From: Cephalothrix spiralis
Lineage: Eukaryota; Nemertea; Palaeonemertea; Archinemertea; Cephalotrichidae
Assembly: GCA_032353305.1 (NCBI GenBank)
Contig: JAUCNG010095547.1
Coordinates: forward strand, 1-13,931
DNA: 13,931 bases
Direction of reading: 5' to 3'
Part shown: positions 7,805 to 13,931 of the stretch, in pieces
How positions within the stretch are numbered: the stretch's first letter is position 1
How the letters are laid out: each line of letters starts with the position of its first letter
Made by a program: the position numbers and the translations under genes
The notes under the pieces: model-generated
What the model was told of the DNA's origin: nothing
Databases searched by the model: none
The model's input: the letters and a program-made list of their open reading frames with translations, nothing else

Positions 7805-8255
7805 TTTTAAAATTTTAAATGAATAGGCTACAGATTGTTCAGAGGAACAAAAACCACTGACTCAGGAAACAACAATTTTAACACAACTTTAAATGTGAAT
7901 TGTGTTCATATGTTTGTTCAGCACCAGGAGACCCAAAGACCCAACTCGGGTTTAAAAAGAGGCGACTATTCACCGCCGAGTGCAATGTGTCATTTTCAGA
8001 ACTAATATATCTGAAAAAACATGCTGCTGTTTTTCACTCAAAAAGCAGAGTCATGTTACCATCATTCATGAAAAAAGTAAACGCTTTCAATTTGAATTGT
8101 GTTCGTATGCTGGGTTTAGACCAAGAGACATTAAGAAACATGTATCTTCTGTCCATTAGAAGGAAAGCAATTTTGTTTGTGAATTGTGTAATAAGGAGTA
8201 TTTTATTTTAAGACGGCTGAAAGAGCATGCATCTGTTCATAACAAAACTCTTTAA
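7805..8255 (+). pseudogene. C2H2 zinc-finger cassette F, internally deleted copy of C
   Basis: Same 5' junction as cassette C (TTTTTAAAATTTTAAATGAA and onward), a partial CSYVCSAPGD finger, a half finger LKKHAAVFH, and then a direct jump to the ATGTTACCATCATTCATG segment because about 275 bp are missing. The last part encodes the same broken finger as C (CVRMLGLD in one frame), and a TAG now interrupts the frame after HVSSVH (about 8157). The final finger bases (CELCNKEYF) end at TAA 8253-8255. Non-functional by any reading. Confidence 0.7.
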
Positions 8256-8787
8256 ATATGAATTGTGATAAACTGCATATAAATATACTATACATGTACT
8301 TTCCATAAGAAAGAATGGAACTATGCAATTCAATAAGTAAAGTTCATGAGAAATATACAGTCTTTAAATCTGAATATGTTCTTAGCAATTGTTCTAAACC
8401 TGAAACACCCAAAAAGCATAGGCTTATTGTAAAGGGCGCTAGCATTACGCAAGTTGCGTACTTTTGGCGCTAATTTGTAAAATGCGCTATATATTAAGAA
8501 CACAATGTATGCAGATATTTTGGTGTTTCAGAATGAATATACAATGGAGTAGTATAATAAAGAATAAAACGTAGATCTTTCATTTAGTACAATGGCTTTT
8601 TTATAGTGTTTTAATGTCCATCATTAGAAAGTTTAAATTGGTCCTAAAATTTATCGCGAGAAACAAAACTGCAAAACTTTTATTTTTCAGGTTTTGCGTA
8701 TTTTAACACACGTTTGCTATCAACTGTTAAATACAAACTAAACTAGACTGAACTAGATTCCTTTTAAATATCTATAGAGTAAAATAT
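8256..8787 (+). other. Cassette F 3' flank and intron before cassette G
   Basis: Near-identical to 4162-4707, with decayed finger bases, the GCGC block (about 8418-8490) and AATAAA (about 8567). No separate gene. Confidence 0.6.
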
Positions 8788-8807
8788 ACCAATTATCTTC
8801 TTTATAG
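8788..8807 (+). other. Splice acceptor of cassette G
   Basis: CAATTATCTTCTTTATAG, AG at 8806-8807, identical to the acceptor ending at 4727. Confidence 0.75.
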
Positions 8808-9551
8808 CTGAGGACAAATCTGGAATCGATTCGCCTATACACAAGGGTAATGAGTCTAGAAACCCAAAAGACCTTAATACCTCTTTTGATGTGAAAGAAA
8901 GGAACCACGTTTGTGAATTGTGCAGCAAGACATTTGCAAAATCCAGTAACCTGAAACAACATATTACCGCCATTCACCTCAAAATAAAAAAACTTTAAAT
9001 GTGAATTGTGTCCATCTGCTTATACACAACCTTATAACCTTAAGAAGCATGTAACTAAGACAGTTTGTGAAATATGTAATGAGTCATTTCTAGAACCAAA
9101 ACATCTTAGAAAACATGCTGCTGCTTTTCACGCAAAAAGCAAAAACTTTAAATGTGAATTGTGTCCATATGTTTGTTCAGGATCAGGAGCAATTAAGAAG
9201 CATGTTTCTACTGTTCACGAGAAATCCGAGATCCGGCTTTGGAACCTGAAGCAGCATAATGCTACCAATGGGATAGATAAATGTTTTAAATGTTCATTGT
9301 GTCCATATGTGACTATTCGTTCTACACACCTTAACAGACATATTTCTACTGTCCATGAGAAACAGAGAAAAGACTTTAAATGTGAACTGTGTCAATATAT
9401 TTTTTCAGGATCAAGAGATCTTACGAAGCACATATCTACTGAACACGGGAAAACTAAGTGTGGATTTTGTGATGAGACATTTTCTCTGCTCTCGAACCTG
9501 AAAAACCATGTTGATGCCAATCATTTATCTATTTTGCATGGGAAAAAATGA
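8808..9551 (+). pseudogene. C2H2 zinc-finger terminal exon, cassette G, frameshifted
   Basis: The exon opens with EDKSGIDSPIHKGNES and one complete finger (CELCSKTFAKSSNLKQH, second His in ITAIH). It then stops at TAA 8996-8998 because an A run (about 8986-8992) carries one extra base relative to cassette D. The other frame, open to TGA at 9549-9551, continues with CPSAYTQPYNLKKH (second His lost by a deletion), CEICNESFLEPKHLRKH, CELCPYVCSGSGAIKKH, a fusion where a finger start is deleted (EKSEIRLWNLKQH), CSLCPYVTIRSTHLNRH, CELCQYIFSGSRDLTKH and CGFCDETFSLLSNLKNH, ending HLSILHGKK. A homopolymer sequencing error could account for the single frameshift, so this may be the least damaged long exon. 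Confidence 0.75.
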
Positions 9552-10599
9552 AACCTTATTTATGAATTATGTGCTGATTCATTTTTTACTTCTGGAATTT
9601 AATAAATCATCTTTTCCATTAATTATATGCTCATAGCAATTGTTCTCAATCGGGAACCTTAAAAATCAAAGGTTTATTGTAAGCGCCATTTTTGCAATTT
9701 ATAACGTTTATTTGTATGATGCGCTAGATATTTGGAATACAAATGTATATACGTTTTGAAATGAATATAGTGGTAATAATCTTATTCAATTATAAGATTA
9801 TCTAAAACTAAAGTTTTTTGTTTTTCGATATCTTTTATATTTTTTGAGAAATAAGAAATTTTACGTTGAAGAAAAAATATAATTTATCACAAAAACTTTG
9901 ATGTCAAATATCTCGAAAACTAAAAAAGATATTGAAAAACAAAAAATTTTATTTTTGAATAATCCCATGAGGAAGAGACCTGCAAAGTTTCAAGGAGATC
10001 CGATGATTCGTCTGAGAGCTATTTAAAAAAATGGACCAACATTTTTTCTTTATAAAAAGTTAAATTTAATGTTAACCGCAAATCAGAGGTATGAAACGGC
10101 CCCTCGGGTGCATTTATAAGACCCGGAATGGGTTTTTACGTGACTGATCACAGTAGTTTGATTGGATAAGCCATTATGTTTCTATGGGTCCGGAGACGGT
10201 CGGATTTCCCATACACCGGTTGACTCAAGGTGGTTTCCCCCGTTTTTTCAATTTTTTAAAAAATTTGCACATATGAATTGAAAATAAATATGGTAAATGA
10301 TTAATAGTACAAAGCTCAAAATCCATGAAAAAGGAGTTTTAAATGGAGTTGCAAGTGATTCCTCTGACAACAGATGCCAATTCCTGTTTTTCACTTTTTA
10401 CGACGAATACAAATTGAAAATATACGATATATGCATAGAAAATATTGAAAGTTGACCACAAATAAAACATTTGGGTATCATTCATTTTTATTTTTTGAAT
10501 TCCGGCATCAATGACGCAACTATGTTAAGAGTTCTCTAGTTTTGAAAATCATATGTTTCGTATGAATGAAAAACCCAAATCCTCGAAATCCTGATAATT
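9552..10599. other. Cassette G 3' flank and non-coding repeat debris
   Basis: Holds the last GCGC block (about 9668-9725), a 39-bp foldback (listed separately), and unique AT-rich DNA with a GC-richer patch at 10090-10245 (CCCGGAATGGG, TCCGGAGACGGTCGG, CACCGGTT). No coding signal. Confidence 0.5.
9811..9949. repeat. Imperfect inverted repeat (39-bp arms, 61-bp loop)
   Basis: Arms 9811-9849 and 9911-9949 pair at 34 of 39 positions. Each arm has a TTTTTTGTTTTTC / GAAAAACAAAAAA core and GATATC-like centre. A foldback of this kind fits a MITE or other non-autonomous repeat, or transcribed hairpin RNA; no terminal duplication was identified. Confidence 0.7.
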
Positions 10600-10690
10600 T
10601 CGCTCACGCATGCGCACTCCGCCCCCTTCGCGCAATGTTTACAAAACGGAGGAATCTAATTGGATAATATGAGCCAGCGCGTGCGCGTTT
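10600..10690. promoter_or_regulatory. CpG-rich promoter-like island (NRF1-like, GC box, CCAAT)
   Basis: In otherwise AT-rich DNA this segment has ACGCATGCGCA (10606-10616) and GCGCGTGCGCG (10677-10687), both close to the NRF1 site, a GC box CCGCCCCC (10619-10626), CGCGC (10629-10633) and a reverse CCAAT box ATTGG (10659-10663). There is no TATA box. It lies about 85 bp upstream of the first ATG of the 10772 reading frame, so it plausibly drove that gene. Established: such sites are typical of TATA-less animal promoters. Inferred: activity here. Confidence 0.5.
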
Positions 10691-10771
10691 GCAACATTGT
10701 AGCAAAATTTTACTACAAATTTTATTATAAAATTTTACGATAAAATAAAAAGGATCTAAAATATAGCAAAA

Positions 10772-11110
10772 ATGAGCATTCAAAATGGGAATTTCGATAT
10801 GGGATTTGAAGAAATATTTGACGAGCTATGGACATTGAATTTCAACTTTCTCAGAATTCGACAACTGTACCATATTTTAATGCTAGTGAACATGGTGAAA
10901 TAAATAATAACAATAATGAAATTCAAAATAATAATGTGACTGCCCATGATGAAATAACTGATGGTCAAAGTAGTAATACTGTTGAATTCTGGAACAAAAC
11001 GAGATTGAGGTTCAACTCCATACTAATTAGATATGGGATATGACTACCAGCAGATGTAGGGGCTAATCGATTGAGGTTAATTATGGAAACAGCTGGCAGC
11101 TGTTATAGAG
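10772..11110 (+). pseudogene. Unrecognised Asn-rich gene fragment, frameshifted
   Basis: ATG 10772 in an A-rich context opens MSIQNGNFDMGFEEIFDEL. Near 10826 that frame gives way to a neighbouring frame (ATG 10828) that runs to TGA 11041-11043 and encodes an Asn-rich, probably disordered segment (runs INNNNNEIQNNN, about residues 25-36) and a basic end FWNKTRLRFNSILIRYGI. After the TGA the frame reads on for about 20 codons (LPADVGANRLRLIMETAG) before several stops. No domain or family is recognised. The CpG-rich island upstream suggests a real promoter. It looks like the first gene of the 10.8-13.3 kb broken cluster, or an unrelated broken host gene. Confidence 0.4.
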
Positions 11111-11172
11111 ACGATTAATTACAGTAGCTGGTGGATTAATTAATATGGTAACAACTGAGGTGTTATAATGGT

Positions 11173-11204
11173 ATCCCTAAAAACATATTTCGGTTTTTGG
11201 GGAT
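11173..11204. other. Hairpin: 12-bp stem, 8-nt loop
   Basis: ATCCCTAAAAAC (11173-11184) pairs with GTTTTTGGGGAT (11193-11204) with one G-T-type mismatch. A second hairpin, AATATAG-CTT-CTATATT (11233-11249), lies 28 bp on. Both sit between the + strand fragment and the end of the - strand frame, a position that would suit convergent transcript ends. Confidence 0.5.
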
Positions 11205-11242
11205 GGGCTAACTATTTTGATAGTTTTGGTACAATATAGCTT

Positions 11243-11609
11243 CTATATTGAATACTTGAATTTTAATTTTTTTATTTTGCGTTCATAATCTGTAGCTGTA
11301 TTATCATCATCATTATTACTTTCTTCATCGTCATCTGTATCTATGATACTTTCTTTCGCATGCTGTTACCATTTCTTTCTGTCTTTGATACCATGAACAT
11401 CATGCTAGTGGTTTGAAATCCGTTTTAGTCTTTTATTTCTGCAACCCTTTACTGGGCAATTTTTTAAACTTTCTATTCACTTCCTTTGGTTCAAATTTTT
11501 CAGTATCGTCTCCAACTGTTTTTAAAAAGATGGGTAGATAGATGTATCCTGTCTTCTGTAGTATTCTTTTCTTTTCATGCAGTGGTACTTTTCTGTCCAG
11601 CAGTACATT
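11243..11609 (-). pseudogene. Minus-strand frame with acidic tail, broken, no ATG
   Basis: On the - strand a 58-codon frame runs from 11609 to a stop at 11433-11435 and looks like real protein: VLLDRKVPLHEKKRILQK near its start and EKFEPKEVNRKFKKLPSK near its end. After frame changes and stops (TAG near 11407, TAA 11366-11368) another - strand frame gives HDVHGIKDRKKW, then after the stop QHAKESIIDTDDDEESN and further Asp, then basic ERKIKKLKFKY, ending at TAG 11243-11245. Lys/Arg-rich and acidic composition suggests a nucleic-acid or chromatin-associated protein. The IPLxEKKxILQxxG style is reminiscent of small proteins seen in invertebrate virus-like and Polinton-like elements, but that is a resemblance from memory, not an assignment. 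It has no Met start and is clearly decayed. Confidence 0.4.
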
Positions 11610-11616
11610 TTACTGC

Positions 11617-11937
11617 ACAGATGGTAAAGTACCAACAGACACTTTTATGGTACGGACACTTTTAAACATAATAAGCTATGTGGAACCGCATTTAGTGTAC
11701 AGTACGCCGTACTCTAATACATGGAAAGTGTATTGCGAGTCTTTTATCCATTCCCTTGTAGTGCATGACAAAACAAATGATAGAGGATTAGTTGTGTATA
11801 GCTTTAACGAGCGCACAGCCAAAAATCGAATCTTGGACTACCAAATCTGCATGGTGTACGGAAAACCTAACTCTAAATGGAAATTTACCCTTGGATATTA
11901 TCGAATACACAGAAAACGAAGAGAAATATGGAGATGA
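11617..11937 (+). pseudogene. Unknown protein, N-terminal part (first frame)
   Basis: The frame formally opens at ATG 11542, but 11542-11609 lies antisense to the - strand frame and its translation is Ser/Phe/Cys-rich, so the protein-like part starts about 11617. It has mixed alpha/beta character with segments such as TWKVYCESFIHSLVV and LVVYSFNERTAKNRILDYQ. The last 30 or so codons before TGA 11935-11937 are basic and unlike the rest, while the +1 frame becomes protein-like there, so the true reading probably changes frame between 11860 and 11900. No motif is recognised. Confidence 0.45.
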
Positions 11938-12355
11938 GAAACAGACCAAGCTGGAAATAACTGGTTCGAGATACATCAAAATTAAAGATGACAACAGCAT
12001 TAACTTTACCACTCGACTTGTATCTCGTAATGGCGTGTATTGCTTTACGAAAGACAGTCCGGATAATAATGCAAAACTATTAGAGAAAGCAGGATTAACT
12101 GCACAGCTGTCATGTGTTCCATATGTCGCCCATGTACAAGCAAGTAAAAAATCCAGCACCCATGCAAAGTTCCGTAAAGTAAATGGATTAGAAATGAGGA
12201 TAGAAGTAATGATGGCTGCAAATCCTGAGCAGTTAGTAGAAGCAGAAGTAAAGAAGATTCAAGATGTATTAAGACCTATCGAAGAGGAGTTAAAAGCAAA
12301 TAATGAAGTGTTAAAGTTCAGATTTCAGTGCAAAATTCAATATTTGTCTAGCTGA
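11792..12355 (+). pseudogene. Unknown protein, middle part (second frame)
   Basis: Open from after TAG 11789-11791 to TGA 12353-12355. The protein-like part starts about 11870 (LPLDIIEYTENEEKYGDE) and continues with a beta-rich stretch (LEITGSRYIKIKDDNSIN, RLVSRNGVYCFTK), a segment QASKKSSTHAKFRK, and a C-terminal amphipathic helix rich in Glu and Lys (about residues 147-178, EQLVEAEVKKIQDVLRPIEE), possibly a coiled coil. It overlaps the previous frame by 146 bases and the next by about 40, an arrangement that suggests one ancestral gene or two fused genes with two small frame lesions. No domain is recognised. Confidence 0.45.
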
Positions 12356-12938
12356 TTTAAAACATAATGAACCGTATCGTGTCATGGCGCTCAGTGAGAT
12401 TACAGCGCATTACGGTCCAACGTACTTGCTGATTCTGGAATGCGAGAATGGTAGTGTTGGCTGTTTTGCAAATGCGTATCTAAAAAGTGTGCTAGACAAT
12501 AAATTAACAGATGAAATGTGCATTAAATTACGTGACCCAAGGAGCGATAACTACTTAACACTCTACAATAAACCTTTAGCAGAGCTCGTCGTAACCGGGT
12601 TTGGAAGAGATTACCAGAGCCATAAGACAGTTTTTTGCCGTTTAACTTTCTTAGGATTCAATGACAACTCCACCCTTAGTGCTGTGAGTGCTACAGAAAA
12701 GGAAAAAGTGGAAAAGAAAAAAGATTACCATGTTGTAGCTGGAATGGGTTACAAAAAGGTTTATGGACAGGATAAACTTGTGGTAAAATTAGATAATGGC
12801 AAGTTTTACCAAGCTGGAGATTTTGTGGAAAGCAACAAAGATAAACTGTTTGCTGGAACTATATTGTTATTAACTAATACGCGTGTAAATAAAGGTAATA
12901 GACATAAGGATGCTGTGTTTAAAATTGTGCAAAATTGA
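12315..12938 (+). pseudogene. Unknown protein with OB-fold-like pattern (third frame)
   Basis: Open from after TAA 12312-12314 to TGA 12936-12938. ATG 12384 is available, but protein-like sequence precedes it (FNICLADLKHNEPYRV), so the ATG may not be the start. The pattern NEPYRVMALSEITAHYGPTY followed by strand-like LLILECENGSVGCF and a later LYNKPLAELVVTGF is of the kind seen in small beta-barrel, nucleic-acid-binding (OB-like) proteins. A second beta-rich block (DYHVVAGMGYKKV, LVVKLDNGKFYQAGDF) follows a charged linker EKEKVEKKK. This fold suggestion rests on pattern only. Coding continues beyond the TGA in the same frame, so the stop is probably secondary. Confidence 0.5.
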
Positions 12939-13298
12939 GATTGGTCAGGTTTGTTGGATTATAAAACTGTTAAATTGTTACCTGCTGTAAGGAATGTAAA
13001 AAGTAATGTATTAGATGTTAAAAGTGTATAAGTTAAGGGGTTAAAACGAAAACTTGTATTACTTGATAATGTGGAGGTGTTTAAAATTAAAAGGTCTAAG
13101 TTAGAATATACTGCTTCTTATGGTGATATTTTGTAAAAATAATTCTAAGACAGACAACAGCTATTAGAACAAGCAAAAGAAAGTGAGATTGATACAGATG
13201 ATGAAGAAAGTAATACTGGTGATGATGATACAGATGATAATGAAAATAACACTGATGAAGAAGATGATGATGATAATACAGATGATGAAGATTCATAG
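12939..13298 (+). pseudogene. Relic continuation with basic segment and Asp/Glu tail
   Basis: Same frame as the preceding entry, interrupted by TAA 13029-13031, 13134-13136, 13140-13142 and 13146-13148. Between the stops it reads DWSGLLDYKTVKLLPAVRNV, then VKGLKRKLVLLDNVEVFKIK and RSKLE. After the stop cluster come QQLLEQAKESEIDTDDEESN and about 28 more residues that are almost all Asp, Glu, Asn and Thr, ending TAG 13296-13298. The acidic tail matches, in bases and residues, the - strand tail at 11290-11360. Confidence 0.5.
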
Positions 13299-13560
13299 AT
13301 ATAACAGAAATGGTTAATATTGGTCATTTTTATGTTAAATGTATCTTTTTTGTATATTTTCTACTCTATTTCTTAGTAAATTGGTATAATTGTTGTAGTT
13401 TTGTGTTAATGTTGTATATATTTGTATTATTTTAAGTGATTTTGTGTATTTTGTTTAAGAATTGTAATAATCTGTAGTGGTTTAGGGTTATTATTGTATT
13501 TTGCTTTGGTTATTGGTTATTTTGTGTTTGTATATAAGTAATTGTTTAAGTTATTCTTTC
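13299..13560. other. T/G-rich, C-depleted stretch
   Basis: No gene is seen. From 13381 to 13560 there are only four C residues on the + strand (none in 13381-13440), with runs of TTGTGT and TTGTAT. The bias ends abruptly at about 13560, where A/C-rich sequence starts. It may be a decayed 3' untranslated region of the preceding gene. Confidence 0.5.
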
Positions 13561-13584
13561 GCACTGACTATGTCTCAATGGTTT

Positions 13585-13722
13585 AATTGTACCAATGTTT
13601 CATTCGCGTCAATGTTTCATACAGTAGTTCCGTTTAATACTGTTAGATGTCCTTGTATCAATGCATCAAATGTACGTTATATGTCACAACTGTATCAGTG
13701 GACAAATTGTGTCAATGTTTCA
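13585..13722 (+). repeat. 18-bp direct repeat around CAATGTTTCA
   Basis: AATTGTACCAATGTTTCA (13585-13602) and AATTGTGTCAATGTTTCA (13705-13722) match at 16 of 18, 120 bp apart. A third partial copy TCAATGTTTCAT lies at 13609-13620. An open frame crosses them (13570-13782, ATG start, FNCTNVS and TNCVNVS repeats), but it is short, shows no family, and is not called as a gene. Confidence 0.6.
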
Positions 13723-13742
13723 ATGTCACGTGATCATTCGTA

Positions 13743-13931
13743 TCCAATCAGAATACAGCGATCACAATACACTCAGTTATAAGGACATTCAATCAATCCA
13801 ATACCAATATATACAGCGCACGTTCTCTCAGTCACATACCAATATACACGATCACAATACATACATATACCGCACGTTCCCCCATCAAAGATACGTAAAT
13901 CACAATACACGCAGTTATAACGACATTCTAT
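13743..13931 (+). promoter_or_regulatory. A/C-rich direct repeats with CCAAT and TATA-like motifs
   Basis: ATCACAATACACNCAGTTATAANGACATTC occurs at 13761-13790 and 13899-13928 (28 of 30, 138 bp apart), and GCACGTTC occurs at about 13818 and 13872. Upstream is CCAATCAG (13744-13751), and TTATAA lies within each repeat; TATATA (13808-13813) precedes CTCAGTC (about 13827), an arthropod-initiator-like motif. The layout suggests a promoter or a terminal-repeat region of an element running out of the window. The window ends inside it, so its nature is open. Confidence 0.4.

Noticed and set aside
1-9790. Regular repeats reminiscent of a CRISPR array
   Set aside because: The repeats are coding zinc-finger units in eukaryotic-type DNA; no uniform spacers or cas genes.
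11788-12159. 123-codon - strand frame
   Set aside because: Antisense to the better supported + strand frames; no protein motif.
10772-13298. Assignment to a named virus family or transposon superfamily
   Set aside because: No polymerase, integrase, transposase, packaging ATPase, capsid or protease motif could be identified, so a name would be a guess.
13096-13327. His/Tyr-rich and Ser-rich - strand frames
   Set aside because: Antisense translation of the GAT/GAA acidic tail, a typical repeat artefact.
13501-13782. 93-codon frame with a hydrophobic N-terminus that could mimic a signal peptide
   Set aside because: The hydrophobic part comes from the T/G-rich bias and starts at TTG; only short DNA repeats support the rest.

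Overview
The window looks like AT-rich nuclear DNA of an animal, most likely an arthropod or another invertebrate. The species cannot be named from sequence alone. The reasons are tandem C2H2 zinc-finger exons with intron-type polypyrimidine/AG acceptors, AATAAA-type signals, scattered repeat debris and the absence of bacterial gene organisation.

Positions 1-9790 hold a tandem array of C2H2 zinc-finger cassettes, all on the + strand. I count eight: about 60-640, 2477-3181, 3424-4450, 4728-5755, a relic at 6060-6300, 6652-7799, 7805-8540 and 8808-9780. Four of them (exon starts 2477, 4728, 6652, 8808) begin straight after an AG acceptor with the same intron phase and the same linker (EDKSGIDSP-like). 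The linker has no conserved ATG. This fits 3'-terminal exons spliced onto a common 5' part outside the window, as in BTB-zinc-finger loci with alternative terminal exons, but the shared 5' exon is not seen. Cassettes end in a GCGC-containing 3' block. Two adjacent cassettes (about 2780-4870) were copied as a block to about 7370-8950. Comparing the copies exposes a 232-bp LTR-like insertion with its 5-bp target duplication and an intact empty site. None of the cassettes reads cleanly to the family's normal end, so most or all of the array is decaying or carries sequence errors.

Positions 9790-10600 are non-coding repeat debris, including a 39-bp foldback. Positions 10600-10690 form a CpG-rich, GC-box and NRF1-like promoter island.

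Positions 10772-13298 hold a broken, unrecognised gene cluster unlike the zinc-finger region. It has an Asn-rich + strand fragment, a - strand reading frame without Met (11609-11243) and a series of + strand frames (about 11617-13298) ending in a long Asp/Glu tail. The - strand frame and the last + strand frame share an acidic motif (AKES-IDTD-DEESN) at both DNA and protein level. This may be an undescribed mobile or virus-derived element, but no polymerase, integrase, transposase, ATPase or protease is recognisable, so the class is left open. Positions 13299-13560 are strikingly C-poor, and 13561-13931 are A/C-rich short direct repeats with CCAAT/TATA-like motifs, cut by the window end.
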